Shown: in pieces, positions 1-9,242 of the stretch | Layout: each line of letters starts with the position of its first letter | How positions within the stretch are numbered: position 1 is the first letter of the stretch | DNA from: Methylophilaceae bacterium | GTDB taxonomy: Bacteria; Pseudomonadota; Gammaproteobacteria; Burkholderiales; Methylophilaceae | Direction of reading: 5' to 3' | Assembly (NCBI GenBank): GCA_028244835.1 | Contig: JAOKBJ010000003.1 | Span: forward strand, 62,001-126,000 | Length of the DNA stretch: 64,000 nucleotides | Notes under the pieces: generated by a model | Databases searched by the model: none | Told to the model about the DNA's origin: nothing | What the model saw: only the letters and a program-made list of their open reading frames with translations | Translations under genes and position numbers: made by a program

Positions 1-100
1 TGGGTGAAATAATATCGTACGAAGATATACCTGGATGTTCAAGCAAATTTTGGCCAACCATGCCGCCGGAGCCAGTCAATAAAATAGTTTTTTTAGGCAT
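1..100 (-). CDS. fcl: GDP-L-fucose synthase, N-terminal fragment (cut by window edge)
   Basis: Only the first 33 codons are inside the window. The start ATG lies at 98-100 and the reading frame runs off the left edge. The N-terminus has a Rossmann dinucleotide-binding start (ILLTGSGGMVGQNL), which fits the SDR enzyme that converts GDP-4-keto-6-deoxymannose to GDP-L-fucose. It lies 8 bp downstream of gmd on the same strand, the usual gmd-fcl order, so the name rests largely on that neighbour. Another sugar-nucleotide epimerase/reductase is possible. Confidence 0.7.
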   Translation of the reverse strand, partial: MPKKTILLTGSGGMVGQNLLEHPGISSYDIISP

Positions 101-108
101 ATAAAAAG

Positions 109-1194
109 TTACTCATTGTAATCAGGGGTTCTATAACCATGTTTTTTGGTTAATTCATCTCTTTGAGCTGCGCTAAGATCTTCTTGAACCATCTCTGAAA
201 CTAAGGAATTAAAGTTAATCTTTGGTTTCCAGCCTAACTTCTTCATTGCTTTTGATGCGTCACCAAGAAGCGTTTCAACTTCAGTTGGCCTGTAATATCT
301 TGAATCAACAGCGACTATTATGTTCCCCGATGAATCGTAACCTTTTTCATCCTTACCTTTTCCTTTCCAGGTTATTTTAATATCTAATTCTTTTGCTGCT
401 GCATTTACAAAATCGCGCACGCTGTATTGAGATCCGGTTGCTATGACAAAATCTTCTGGTGTTTTTTGTTGAAGCATTAACCATTGCATTTCAACATAAT
501 CTTTTGCATGCCCCCAATCACGTAAAGCGTTCATATTTCCAAGATATAAACAATCTTGAAGTCCTAATTTAATCCTAGCCAAAGCTCTGGTTATTTTTCG
601 TGTTACAAATGTTTCGCCTCGCATTGGGCTCTCATGATTAAACAAAATACCATTACAAGCAAAAATACCATACGCTTCTCGATAATTTACTGTTATCCAG
701 TGTGCATATAATTTAGCTGCCGCATATGGACTTCTTGGATAAAATGGCGTTGTTTCTTTTTGGGGTGTTTCTTGAACCAAGCCATATAGCTCGGATGTTG
801 AGGCCTGGTAAAATTTAGTCTTTTTTTCCAAACCTAAAATACGAATTGCCTCAAGTATTCTAAGAGGTCCCAAAGCATCAGAATTAGCTGTGTATTCAGG
901 CTCTTCAAATGAAACAGCAACATGGCTTTGTGCTGCTAGGTTATAAATTTCATCTGGCTTTACCTTTTGAATAATTTGAGTAAGACTTAGTGAATCAGTC
1001 ATGTCTCCATGATGTAGATGAAATGGTCTTCCTTTTTCATGTGGGTCATGAAATAAATGATCAACTCTTGAGGTGTTAAAAGAGGAACTTCGGCGTTTCA
1101 TGCCATGCACTTCATATCCTTTGTCTAATAAAAATTCTGACAGATAAGCTCCGTCTTGTCCTGTTACACCTGTAATTAAAGCAATTTTAGTCAT
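109..1194 (-). CDS. gmd: GDP-mannose 4,6-dehydratase
   Basis: It converts GDP-D-mannose to GDP-4-keto-6-deoxymannose, the first step to GDP-fucose or GDP-rhamnose. The protein is 361 aa. It opens with a Rossmann motif ([19 protein letters not shown]) and has the SDR catalytic Tyr-Lys in [12 protein letters not shown], the usual length and layout for Gmd. The start used here is the ATG at 1194, which has GGAAGGA upstream; an ATG five codons earlier is inside that ribosome binding site. The gene overlaps the end of manC by a few bases, so the two are probably translationally coupled. The product is cytoplasmic and feeds O-antigen or capsule synthesis. Confidence 0.95.
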   Translation of the reverse strand: MTKIALITGVTGQDGAYLSEFLLDKGYEVHGMKRRSSSFNTSRVDHLFHDPHEKGRPFHLHHGDMTDSLSLTQIIQKVKPDEIYNLAAQSHVAVSFEEPEYTANSDALGPLRILEAIRILGLEKKTKFYQASTSELYGLVQETPQKETTPFYPRSPYAAAKLYAHWITVNYREAYGIFACNGILFNHESPMRGETFVTRKITRALARIKLGLQDCLYLGNMNALRDWGHAKDYVEMQWLMLQQKTPEDFVIATGSQYSVRDFVNAAAKELDIKITWKGKGKDEKGYDSSGNIIVAVDSRYYRPTEVETLLGDASKAMKKLGWKPKINFNSLVSEMVQEDLSAAQRDELTKKHGYRTPDYNE

Positions 1195-2647
1195 TTGTAT
1201 TCCTTCCATAGTTATCTTCTATACGCTCAATATCATCTTCACCTAAATATTCTCCTGATTGCACCTCAATTATCTCTAAAGGTATCTTCATCGGATTAGA
1301 TAATCGATGTAACTCTCCTAATGGTATAAAGGTAGACTCATTTTCTGTCAATACGACCTCTTTATCGCCATTTTCTACTTTAGCAGTCCCTTTAACCACT
1401 ACCCAATGCTCGGCTCTTTTTGAATGTTTTTGAAGGCTCAAGCTTGCCCCTGGATTAACCTGGATTCTTTTAACCTTAAAATTTTTCCCTTCATCAATGG
1501 TCATATACCAACCCCATGGCCGATGCACTTTTGAATTGTAAACACCTTCAGTTCTTTTTTTCGAATTAAGCTTGTTAACTATATCTTTAACGCCCTGACT
1601 ATTATTTCTGTTTGCCACTAAAACAGCATCAGCAGTTTCTACAATTATAATATCTTTCACTCCAACTGCCCCTACCAGCCTATGGGTCGAATGTATAAAT
1701 GAATCTTTCGTGTCTTCAGTAACCACATCTCCATGAGTTACATTACCCTTTTCATTTTTATCTTCAAAAGACCATAATGAATCCCATGAGCCTAAATCAC
1801 TCCAGCCCGCATTTAGAGGAACTACTTTAAGAGGAATACCGGCAGCATTGCACTTCTCAATGACTGCATAGTCAATTGATTCACTTGGTATTTTGGAAAA
1901 ATTTTCTTTGTCAGGCCTAATAAACTGATTATCTTTTATGTTTTTTTCGAAAGCATTTAAGGTTGCCTCAAAAATATCCGGACTTAAAGACCTTATTGTA
2001 TTTAACCAAATGCTAGCCTTAACTACAAAAATACCACCATTCCATAAATAGTCTTTAGATTTAACGTATTGTTCTGCTTTTTCTAAAGAAGGTTTTTCTA
2101 TGAATTGCTCAACATCGAAGTCATTAAACTGTCCTGCTTTTAAACCATGTTTAATATAACCATATCCCGTTTCAGTTTTATCTGGAGTAATACCCATTAT
2201 TACTATTGATTCTTCATTTGCGGCCTTGATACAATTACTCAGAGCTTTTACAAAGCCATCAGTTTCGCGAACAATCTGATCTGATGGAGTCACAACTAAA
2301 ACTGGGTCTTTATCATCTTGCTGGGCCAGCATTGCTGCTATTGTGAGTGCTGGAGCAGTATTTTTTCCAACTGGCTCTAAAAAAACTTTGGCTGAAGTAT
2401 CATTTAGTTTTTTTAATTGTTCTAATACAACAAACCTATGCTCTTCATTTGTTAACACCAAAGTATCATTAGTATTAAAATCTATTGTTTTAAGCTGTCT
2501 TAACCTTATAACAGCTTGCTGAAATAAGCTTTCAGAACCTATGAGGGTTATGAATTGTTTTGGGTAGGCTGATCTCGACAGAGGCCAAAGCCTTGAACCT
2601 GTTCCACCGCATAAGATTACTGGAGAAACATTAATTGCTTTTTTCAT
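1187..2647 (-). CDS. manC: Mannose-1-phosphate guanylyltransferase / mannose-6-phosphate isomerase
   Basis: This bifunctional-type enzyme (486 aa) makes GDP-mannose from mannose-1-phosphate and GTP. The N-terminal nucleotidyltransferase domain carries the signature [12 protein letters not shown] near residues 14-25 and a FIEKP motif near 180. The C-terminal third is a type II phosphomannose isomerase cupin ([19 protein letters not shown]). It sits directly upstream of gmd, whose substrate it makes. The phosphomannomutase at 45957-47345 would supply mannose-1-phosphate. Whether the isomerase domain is active cannot be told from sequence alone. Confidence 0.94.
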   Translation of the reverse strand: MKKAINVSPVILCGGTGSRLWPLSRSAYPKQFITLIGSESLFQQAVIRLRQLKTIDFNTNDTLVLTNEEHRFVVLEQLKKLNDTSAKVFLEPVGKNTAPALTIAAMLAQQDDKDPVLVVTPSDQIVRETDGFVKALSNCIKAANEESIVIMGITPDKTETGYGYIKHGLKAGQFNDFDVEQFIEKPSLEKAEQYVKSKDYLWNGGIFVVKASIWLNTIRSLSPDIFEATLNAFEKNIKDNQFIRPDKENFSKIPSESIDYAVIEKCNAAGIPLKVVPLNAGWSDLGSWDSLWSFEDKNEKGNVTHGDVVTEDTKDSFIHSTHRLVGAVGVKDIIIVETADAVLVANRNNSQGVKDIVNKLNSKKRTEGVYNSKVHRPWGWYMTIDEGKNFKVKRIQVNPGASLSLQKHSKRAEHWVVVKGTAKVENGDKEVVLTENESTFIPLGELHRLSNPMKIPLEIIEVQSGEYLGEDDIERIEDNYGRNTND

Positions 2648-2659
2648 AAGTAGATATCT

Positions 2660-3007
2660 TTAGTCATTTTGTAGGGATTTCTGTACTGAATCTATTTCTT
2701 TTTTAAGTGCCTCGTATTCTAACTTTTTTCTATTTAAAAACCCAACTGTAAGACTAGCTTTTTCTATCAGCCCCTTTTTTGTTAACAAATAGAGGTATCC
2801 TAGCTTATTGGGATTTGTATTAAAGTTCTCAAACTTAATGTGGCCAACCTCAATTAATGCTTTTAAGCAGTAATTAATGCTACCTAAACTCACACCCAAC
2901 TCTTTTGCTAATTCTCGCTGAGAAATTGACGGCTTACTCTCGATTGTTTTAAGTAATTTAAAATGTAAATCAGGATTCAATATTTTTAATTTTTTAGAGG
3001 TGCTCAT
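2660..3007 (-). CDS. MarR-like winged-helix regulator of the EPS-associated family
   Basis: This is a 115-aa DNA-binding protein. Residues 14-75 form a winged helix-turn-helix (ISQRELAKELGVSLGSINYCLKALIEVGHI), followed by a helical C-terminus rich in Lys and Glu that looks like a short dimerisation coiled coil. It resembles the small MarR-family proteins found in exopolysaccharide loci of Proteobacteria. It lies between manC and rfbC on the same strand and has its own upstream gap of about 160 bp containing a perfect inverted repeat (3083-3108). Autoregulation or control of the flanking sugar-nucleotide genes is an inference. Confidence 0.8.
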   Translation of the reverse strand: MSTSKKLKILNPDLHFKLLKTIESKPSISQRELAKELGVSLGSINYCLKALIEVGHIKFENFNTNPNKLGYLYLLTKKGLIEKASLTVGFLNRKKLEYEALKKEIDSVQKSLQND

Positions 3008-3082
3008 TAACGCTACCGCCCTGTCCGCGATAAACGCAACATACTTAAAAAACTACATAAACTTATATTAATCATATACTTA

Positions 3083-3108
3083 AATATTGTTCATTATTGA
3101 ACAATATT
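3083..3108. promoter_or_regulatory. Perfect 11-bp inverted repeat, candidate operator
   Basis: AATATTGTTCA and its exact reverse complement are separated by the four bases TTAT. The site is 76 bp upstream of the winged-helix regulator start and 58 bp past the end of rfbC. No poly-T tract follows it, so an operator fits better than a terminator. Binding by the adjacent regulator is inferred. Confidence 0.5.
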
Positions 3109-3165
3109 CATAGAATACCCCTGATAATAAAATTCGTCAACTATAATAAAAAGGCTTAAAACTGT

Positions 3166-3711
3166 CTAAATATAATCAGCATTCAAGAAGAAGGAAGCTT
3201 TTTTATCTTTATCAGATAAAATAAAATTGCTAGGGTTTGGCCAGTTAATAGATAGATCTGGATCACTCCAGATAATAGATCTTTCATAATTTGGGCTATA
3301 AAAATTAGTTGTTTTATACATGACTTCTGCAAAATCAGATGTAACTAAAAAACCATGGGCAAAGCCCTCTGGCACCCAGAGTTGTTGTTTTGTTATAGAG
3401 TCTAGTTTCTGAAAAATATAATTTCCAAATGTTTTTGATGAGCTTCTTAAGTCAACCACGACATCAAATATTTCACCCTGTAAAACACTTACTAATTTTC
3501 CTTGAGCCATAGGTGGCAACTGGTAATGCATACCTCTTAAAGTATTTTTTTTTGATTTTGAAAAATTATCTTGAACAAAAGATATTTTCTTTCCAGTCGC
3601 TTTTTCAAACTTATCTTGATTAAAAGATTCATAAAAAAGACCTCTCTCGTCTTCAAAAATTTCTGGCTCAAGCAATAAAACCTCTGGAAATTTTAGCTTT
3701 GTACTTTTCAT
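3166..3711 (-). CDS. rfbC: dTDP-4-dehydrorhamnose 3,5-epimerase
   Basis: Third enzyme of dTDP-L-rhamnose synthesis, 181 aa. The cupin fold is recognisable from FEDERGLFYESFN, the QDNFSKSKKNTLRGMHYQ segment (which holds the catalytic His) and VPEGFAHGF. It directly follows rfbA with no gap, and the four rfb genes are complete in the order rfbB, rfbD, rfbA, rfbC along the minus strand. The start ATG at 3711 abuts the rfbA stop codon, which suggests translational coupling. Cytoplasmic. Confidence 0.95.
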   Translation of the reverse strand: MKSTKLKFPEVLLLEPEIFEDERGLFYESFNQDKFEKATGKKISFVQDNFSKSKKNTLRGMHYQLPPMAQGKLVSVLQGEIFDVVVDLRSSSKTFGNYIFQKLDSITKQQLWVPEGFAHGFLVTSDFAEVMYKTTNFYSPNYERSIIWSDPDLSINWPNPSNFILSDKDKKASFFLNADYI

Positions 3712-4590
3712 TTAAACTATTAAGCCTTTTAGGTATTTCCGATAATTATAATTATATTTTTCTTCAGCCAAACTCAGCAAATTTTCTTTTGTTATCCATC
3801 CCTTCCTAAAAGAAATCTCTTCAATACAAGCAATTCTTTGACCCTGACGTTTTTCAACAGTAGCAATATATTGATTAGCTTCTAATAAAGATTCGTGAGT
3901 TCCTGAATCGAGCCATGCAAAACCTCGATTTAAAACCTCAACATTTAAATTATCTTCATTCATATATATTTTATTTAGATCAGTTATTTCTAATTCGCCC
4001 CTATGTGAGGGCTTAAGGCTTTTTGCAAAATCAACTACTTTATTATCATAAAAATATAGGCCAGTTACTGCATAATTAGATTTAGCTATTTTAGGTTTCT
4101 CTTCGATTGAGATCGCTTTCTGGTTATTATCAAACTCAACTACCCCATATCTTTCTGGATCTGATACATGGTATGCAAATATTGTTGCATTATCATTATT
4201 TGAAGCGTTTAAAAGAAGATTGCTCATATTATTTCCATGGAAAATATTATCCCCTAAAATTAAAGCAGATAAATCATTAGCAATAAAATCTTCGGCTAAA
4301 ATAAAAGCTTGAGCTAGACCATCTGGAGATGGTTGAACTTGATATGAAATATTTATCCCCCATACACCCCCATCACCAAGCAAGGCTTGGTATTGAGAGA
4401 TATCTTTAGGTGTGGATATTAGCAATATCTCCCTAATACCTGCAATCATTAAGGTGGCGAGTGGGTAGTAAATCATAGGCTTATCAAAAACTGGGAGAAG
4501 CTGTTTAGAGATGACTTTTGTTAATGGGTATAGTCTCGAGCCAGATCCACCTGCAAGAATTATCCCTTTTCGCTTATTTGTGGTGGTCAT
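3712..4590 (-). CDS. rfbA: Glucose-1-phosphate thymidylyltransferase
   Basis: It joins dTTP and glucose-1-phosphate to give dTDP-glucose, the entry step of dTDP-rhamnose synthesis. The protein is 292 aa, the normal length. The nucleotidyltransferase signature [17 protein letters not shown] is at residues 9-25, followed by KPMIYYPL and, further on, LGDNIFHG and a [12 protein letters not shown] segment typical of RmlA. Neighbours in the same operon supply the three later enzymes. Confidence 0.96.
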   Translation of the reverse strand: MTTTNKRKGIILAGGSGSRLYPLTKVISKQLLPVFDKPMIYYPLATLMIAGIREILLISTPKDISQYQALLGDGGVWGINISYQVQPSPDGLAQAFILAEDFIANDLSALILGDNIFHGNNMSNLLLNASNNDNATIFAYHVSDPERYGVVEFDNNQKAISIEEKPKIAKSNYAVTGLYFYDNKVVDFAKSLKPSHRGELEITDLNKIYMNEDNLNVEVLNRGFAWLDSGTHESLLEANQYIATVEKRQGQRIACIEEISFRKGWITKENLLSLAEEKYNYNYRKYLKGLIV

Positions 4591-4602
4591 CTTTTCATAC
4601 CC

Positions 4603-5487
4603 CTAAACTTTATCACTCATTATTAATTTCAACTCATTTTGCCATTCTGGGCAATTTATTTCAAAGGTTTTTTCTAATTTATGATTGTTTAATATAGAAT
4701 TTTTTGGCCGTGAAGCTAGGGTAGCAAAATCAGATGTTTTAACCGGTTTAATACTTTCTGGAGTAGATTTAAGGCTTAATCCCTTTTCTTGAGCATAAAA
4801 AATTATCGCCTTGGCAAACTCGAACCAGCTAGTAGAGCCGGAGCAGGTTAAGTTATAGATACCATATAAATTATTTTTGTCGATTTGATCTATTTTTTTG
4901 GTTATCGCTAGTATTGTATTTGCAATAAATGTTGCAGATGTGGGTGATCCTATTTGATCAAGAACAATATCAAATGTCTCTTTATTTTTTGCCATACCAA
5001 GAATTGTTGTTAAAAAATTCTTTCCTCTTAAGCTATACACCCAACTAGTCCTTAAAATAATATGCTTTGGATTACTTTCCTTAATTGCAGTCTCTGCCTC
5101 ATATTTAGATTGACCATATACTGATTGCGGGTTGGCTTTATCAATCTCAGTATAAGCACCTTCTTTTTGCCCATCAAAAATATAATCAGTTGATAATTGT
5201 ATTAATGGAATACTAAGTTTTTCTGATTTTTCAGCTAAAAATTTAGCTGCTACAGTATTTGCTTTAAAAACAAGCTCTGGTTCTTTTTCAGCCTTATCTA
5301 CATATGTGTATGCAGCCGGGTTTATTATTAACTCTGGTCGAAATTCATCAATTACATTCTCCATCTGCTCTATATTGGTAAGGTCAAAACTTTCACGAGT
5401 CCCCCCAAACACTTCAAAAAAAGGTGATAGCCTTTGATTAAGATAAAAGCCAATCTGCCCATTTACACCAGTTAGAAGTATCTTCAT
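4603..5487 (-). CDS. rfbD: dTDP-4-dehydrorhamnose reductase
   Basis: Last enzyme of dTDP-L-rhamnose synthesis: NAD(P)H-dependent reduction of the 4-keto sugar. The 294-aa protein begins with a Rossmann motif (ILLTGVNGQIG) and has the SDR catalytic pair in SVYGQSKYEAE. The start overlaps the rfbB stop by four bases (ATGA), so the two are coupled. Length and motifs are normal for RmlD. Confidence 0.94.
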   Translation of the reverse strand: MKILLTGVNGQIGFYLNQRLSPFFEVFGGTRESFDLTNIEQMENVIDEFRPELIINPAAYTYVDKAEKEPELVFKANTVAAKFLAEKSEKLSIPLIQLSTDYIFDGQKEGAYTEIDKANPQSVYGQSKYEAETAIKESNPKHIILRTSWVYSLRGKNFLTTILGMAKNKETFDIVLDQIGSPTSATFIANTILAITKKIDQIDKNNLYGIYNLTCSGSTSWFEFAKAIIFYAQEKGLSLKSTPESIKPVKTSDFATLASRPKNSILNNHKLEKTFEINCPEWQNELKLIMSDKV

Positions 5488-6542
5488 GGGTAGTAATTAT
5501 CAACCCATTTTTTATAATCACCGCTAATGACATTTTTTACCCATTCGTCATGTTCAAGATACCATTTAATAGTTTTTTCTATACCCGACTCAAAAGTTTC
5601 TTTAGGCTGCCATCCAAGTTCTTTTTTTATCTTTGAAGCATCTATTGCGTATCGTCGATCATGACCTAGGCGATCTTTAACAAAAGAAATTTGCTGGGCA
5701 TAAGAAATTTTATCTAGCCTTGGTTTAAGATTATCTAGAAACTCACATATCGAATGAACTACTTGAATATTGGTTTTCTCAATATTGCCACCAATATTAT
5801 AGGTTTCGCCTATCGCTCCACTTTTTAAGACCACCTTAATAGCATCACAATGGTCATCAACATGCAGCCAATCTCTAATCTGTTTACCATCACCATATAA
5901 AGGTAATGGCTTATTATTTATTGCGTTAATAATACATAAAGGAATTAATTTTTCTGGAAACTGGAAAGATCCATAATTATTTGAACAATTAGTTGTTATA
6001 GTAGGCAATTTATAGGTTTGATTCCACGCCCTGACTAAATGGTCACTAGCTGCCTTGCTTGCACTATATGGACTATTTGGGATATATCTATTTTCTTCAG
6101 TAAAAGGAGGTGCTTTTGTATCTAGGTCGCCATAAACTTCGTCAGTAGAAATATGTAAAAACCGAAACTCTTTTTTTTGTTTTTCCGTTAAGACTTCCCA
6201 GTAAGAAAGGGTACTTCGTAAAAGCCTATAGGTACCGAAAATATTTGTTTCTATAAATGTGTCAGGTGCAGATATTGACCTATCAACATGACTTTCAGCA
6301 GCAAAATTTATGATTGCTGTTGGGTTATATTTTTTAAGAGTTGATAAAATTAGTTTGGAATCGCCTATGTCTCCTTTGATAAAAAAATGTCTATTATCTT
6401 TCGATAAAGAAGATAAGTTATCTACATTTCCTGCATAAGTTAAATTATCTAAAGAAACTACATCCTCATCTTGACTACCAAGCCAATTTAAAACAAAGTT
6501 TGATCCAATAAAGCCAGCGGCTCCTGTAACTAGAATTGTCAT
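5484..6542 (-). CDS. rfbB: dTDP-glucose 4,6-dehydratase
   Basis: It converts dTDP-glucose to dTDP-4-keto-6-deoxyglucose using bound NAD. The 352-aa protein has the N-terminal motif VTGAAGFIGSNF, the Thr-Asp-Glu active-site segment ISTDEVYGD and the catalytic YSASK. It is the first rfb gene of the minus-strand run and follows the sugar-phosphate isomerase gene by about 20 bp, so all five genes are probably one operon. Confidence 0.96.
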   Translation of the reverse strand: MTILVTGAAGFIGSNFVLNWLGSQDEDVVSLDNLTYAGNVDNLSSLSKDNRHFFIKGDIGDSKLILSTLKKYNPTAIINFAAESHVDRSISAPDTFIETNIFGTYRLLRSTLSYWEVLTEKQKKEFRFLHISTDEVYGDLDTKAPPFTEENRYIPNSPYSASKAASDHLVRAWNQTYKLPTITTNCSNNYGSFQFPEKLIPLCIINAINNKPLPLYGDGKQIRDWLHVDDHCDAIKVVLKSGAIGETYNIGGNIEKTNIQVVHSICEFLDNLKPRLDKISYAQQISFVKDRLGHDRRYAIDASKIKKELGWQPKETFESGIEKTIKWYLEHDEWVKNVISGDYKKWVDNYYP

Positions 6543-6563
6543 ATTAGGCCTTAAGTTTTTTTA

Positions 6564-7136
6564 TTAAACAAGCTTGAGCCTTTGTTCAATAATATCGCAG
6601 AAAATATGTCCTATTAATATATGTGCTTCTTGAATTCTTGCAGTAGATTCTGATTTTATTACAAGTGATTCATCTGAAATCTGACTTAATTCTCCTCCAT
6701 CATTTCCAGTGATTGCGAGAGTCAGGGCACCCAAAGACTTTGCGGTATTAAAGGCTCTAATAATATTTTTACTATTTCCTGAAGTAGAAATTCCGACTAA
6801 AATGTCTTGGGGGCCTCCAAGGGCTTCAAATTGGCGAGAAAAAATCTCCTCAAAGCCATAATCATTTCCCACACTAGTTAAAATTGAAGTATCAGTTGTT
6901 AATGCTAATGACCTTAAGGCACGACGATCTTTTTTAAAGCGACCCACTAGTTCTGCTGCAAGGTGTTGGCTGTCTGATGCACTTCCACCATTTCCACACC
7001 AGAAGATAGTTCCGTCATTTTCTAAACAGGTTGTTAACATATCTGCAAACATATCGATCGTATCAATATGAGACTCAAGAATTTTATTGATTACATCAAG
7101 ATGTTCTAAACAATTTTTTTTAATAACGTCTTGCAT
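6564..7136 (-). CDS. gmhA: SIS-domain sugar-phosphate isomerase, GmhA type
   Basis: A single SIS domain fills the 190-aa protein: IFWCGNGGSASDSQHLAAELVGRF, then LVGISTSGNSKNI and LAITGNDGG. This pattern matches sedoheptulose-7-phosphate isomerase, which starts ADP-heptose synthesis for the LPS inner core; DiaA-type regulators share the fold. The ATG at 7136 is preferred because AGGTGG lies 8 nt upstream; a GTG four codons earlier is inside that motif. The gene heads the rfb run. No other heptose gene is in the window, so the exact substrate is not proved. Confidence 0.82.
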   Translation of the reverse strand: MQDVIKKNCLEHLDVINKILESHIDTIDMFADMLTTCLENDGTIFWCGNGGSASDSQHLAAELVGRFKKDRRALRSLALTTDTSILTSVGNDYGFEEIFSRQFEALGGPQDILVGISTSGNSKNIIRAFNTAKSLGALTLAITGNDGGELSQISDESLVIKSESTARIQEAHILIGHIFCDIIEQRLKLV

Positions 7137-7219
7137 AATTTTTGCCACCTAGAAACTATATTAAAGTTTAAATAATAATTTTAACTCATATAGTAATATA
7201 TTTAATAAAGCTTTTAGTA

Positions 7220-7233
7220 AGAAAACGTTTTCT
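7220..7233. promoter_or_regulatory. 14-bp perfect palindrome upstream of the gmhA-rfb run
   Basis: AGAAAACGTTTTCT is a perfect palindrome centred on CG, 84 bp upstream of the gmhA start and just past the terminator that closes the small gene before it. Its form is like operators of LacI-type or other dimeric repressors, but no partner can be named. Confidence 0.3.
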
Positions 7234-7241
7234 AGACTTAT

Positions 7242-7267
7242 AAAAAAACCGGCAGAGCCGGCTTTTT
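7242..7267 (-). terminator. Rho-independent terminator after the YdcH-like gene
   Basis: On the minus strand GCCGGC, loop TCTG, GCCGG-type stem followed by a run of seven T. It lies six bases past the stop of the small gene at 7273-7431 and separates it from the gmhA-rfb operon. Confidence 0.85.
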
Positions 7268-7272
7268 TATAT

Positions 7273-7431
7273 TTAATGGGTTGATTGATTTACTTTATCT
7301 AAAAGCATTTTTATCCTCAGCTTTTCTTTTTTATAAAGTCTTAGTCTTAAGTCGGGTACATAATTTTTATAAGCTTGTCTAACCATATCTTTTAAAGCTT
7401 GATGTCTATTCTTAAGTTCTCTGAGATTCAT
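7273..7431 (-). CDS. Small YdcH/DUF465-like protein
   Basis: A 52-aa charged helical protein with AGGAG placed about 5 nt before its ATG and a terminator right after its stop, so it is a real gene. The pattern of a conserved His and leucines (NRHQALKDMV) followed by YKKEKLRIKMLLDKV resembles the small two-helix YdcH/DUF465 family, in which an LKKxKLxLKD segment is typical. Family function is unknown. It is a single-gene unit divergent from bpt across about 180 bp of very AT-rich sequence that must hold both promoters. Confidence 0.7.
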   Translation of the reverse strand: MNLRELKNRHQALKDMVRQAYKNYVPDLRLRLYKKEKLRIKMLLDKVNQSTH

Positions 7432-7613
7432 ACTGCTCCTTTTAATTTAAAAAAATTTAAAAAAATTGTATTTCATAACTCACTAAACTTTAAAGCACCA
7501 TTTTTTTTTACTATAAGTTATTAAAGAAACTTACATAAATAACTTTATACCTATTAAAAAAAAATTCTAGTATTATTTAAATACATTTAATAATAATTTT
7601 ACTAAGTCTCTAC

Positions 7614-8342
7614 ATGAACAATATTGAGAAAAAGGTTTTAGAAGATGTTCAATTTTACGTCACTACAAAATACTCGTGTGTTTATATTGATGGTAGAGAT
7701 GCTCAATCTCTCGTTGCGACTCCTTATAAAAATGTAAATACTAAAAATTTTAACAGTCTGATAAGCCAGGGTTTCAGAAGAAGTGGCCAATATGTATACA
7801 AACCAAGTTGTAAAGATTGTAGCGCATGCATACCTATTAGATTATTGGCATCAAGCTTTACTCCTAGCCGGTCACAGAAAAGAGTAAAGAAATATCTGGA
7901 TAAGCTCTCAGTAAAGCTATTACCATTAACTTTTGATGAAGAGCATTATAATTTATATGTTAGTTACCAAAACATTAGGCATCGGACTAATGATGTAAAT
8001 GAAGATAGCTTAGCAGACTACAATAATTTTTTAGTTAAAAGTAATGTTAATTCAAAACTTGTCGAATTTAGACTTAACAACCAACTTAAAATGGTCACAA
8101 TTATAGATATTATTGAGGATGGAATTTCAGCTGTTTACACATTTTACGACTGCAGTGATCGAAAGCTCAGCCTTGGCACAATATCAGTCATTTGGTTACT
8201 GGATTTATGTAAAAAAGAAAGATTTTTGTTTCTTTATCTTGGTTATTGGATTTATGAAAGCCAAAAAATGAAATATAAAACAAACTTTAAACCCTATGAG
8301 TTAATGATTGAAGGAGTTTGGCAGGAGGGGCCGACTAAATAG
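7614..8342 (+). CDS. bpt: Aspartate/glutamate leucyltransferase (leucyl-tRNA-protein transferase)
   Basis: It transfers leucine from Leu-tRNA to N-terminal Asp or Glu, which marks proteins for ClpAP degradation under the N-end rule. The 242-aa protein has the N-terminal Cys cluster of the ATE family (YKPSCKDCSACIPIR near residues 61-75), the core segment DGISAVYTFYDC, and the C-terminal GYWIYESQKMKYKTNFKPYE. Length matches bacterial Bpt. It is followed after about 35 bp by tyrA on the same strand. Confidence 0.9.
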   Translation: MNNIEKKVLEDVQFYVTTKYSCVYIDGRDAQSLVATPYKNVNTKNFNSLISQGFRRSGQYVYKPSCKDCSACIPIRLLASSFTPSRSQKRVKKYLDKLSVKLLPLTFDEEHYNLYVSYQNIRHRTNDVNEDSLADYNNFLVKSNVNSKLVEFRLNNQLKMVTIIDIIEDGISAVYTFYDCSDRKLSLGTISVIWLLDLCKKERFLFLYLGYWIYESQKMKYKTNFKPYELMIEGVWQEGPTK

Positions 8343-8378
8343 CGTGTTACAATTTTCTTTTTTAACGAACTTTCATTG

Positions 8379-9242
8379 ATGAAAAAATTATATATTTTTG
8401 GCGTAGGGCTAATAGGAGGCTCAATAGCTCTTAAAGCTCGTGAATTGAATATTTTTGATGAAATAATAGGTATTGCAAGGGTCGGAGGAAACTCTTTAGT
8501 GAGTCTTGTTAGGTCTGGTGTTCTTGATTCTTCATCTACAGAAATAGATAAAAACATAAAAGAAGCTAGCTTAATTATCATTGCCACCCCAGTAGCCCAA
8601 ACAAAACTTATTTTAAAGAAAATTGAGCCCTTTCTTCAAGCTAACACAATCATAACTGATGTAGGCAGCACAAAATCAAACGTCATGAGTGAGGCTAAAT
8701 TTGTTTTAAAAGATAAATTTTCTCAGTTCATTGGTTCGCACCCAATTGCTGGATCTGAGAAGCACGGTGCATCAGCAGCAAAAAAAGATTTATTCCAAGA
8801 TAAAAATATTATTCTGACACCTAATAAAGAAAATTCTTTAGAGCAAATTAAAAAACTTACAGAATTTTGGGAATTATTGGGAGGGATTGTTACAAATATG
8901 CAGGCTAAGAATCATGATCAAATATTTTCAACAGTTAGTCACCTACCTCACCTTCTAGCTTTCAGCTTAGTCAATCTTATTAACAACAAAGAAGATAAAG
9001 AGACTTTATTAAATTTTGCTGCTAGTGGATTTAGAGATTTCTCAAGAATTGCTGCAAGTTCTCCAGAAGTTTGGAAAGATATAACAATTCAAAATCGAGA
9101 ATCAATTATTAAAGATTTAAATTTATTCCAAAAAGAAATTATTAAATTAATTAACCTTATTGATATAAAAGATCAAAGAAAGTTGGAGGATTATTTAAAA
9201 TTAGCCAGCATTACAAGAAAAGATTGGACGGAAGAAAGCTAA
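8379..9242 (+). CDS. tyrA: Prephenate dehydrogenase
   Basis: It converts prephenate to 4-hydroxyphenylpyruvate in tyrosine synthesis, using NAD(P). The 287-aa protein starts with a Rossmann motif (YIFGVGLIGGSIAL) and contains IGSHPIAGSEKHGASAA and VSHLPHLLAFSLV, all typical of TyrA. The ATG at 8379 is chosen over a TTG one codon before. No fused chorismate mutase or ACT domain is seen. The stop is one base before the aroA start; tyrA-aroA-cmk-rpsA is a conserved betaproteobacterial order. Confidence 0.93.
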   Translation: MKKLYIFGVGLIGGSIALKARELNIFDEIIGIARVGGNSLVSLVRSGVLDSSSTEIDKNIKEASLIIIATPVAQTKLILKKIEPFLQANTIITDVGSTKSNVMSEAKFVLKDKFSQFIGSHPIAGSEKHGASAAKKDLFQDKNIILTPNKENSLEQIKKLTEFWELLGGIVTNMQAKNHDQIFSTVSHLPHLLAFSLVNLINNKEDKETLLNFAASGFRDFSRIAASSPEVWKDITIQNRESIIKDLNLFQKEIIKLINLIDIKDQRKLEDYLKLASITRKDWTEES

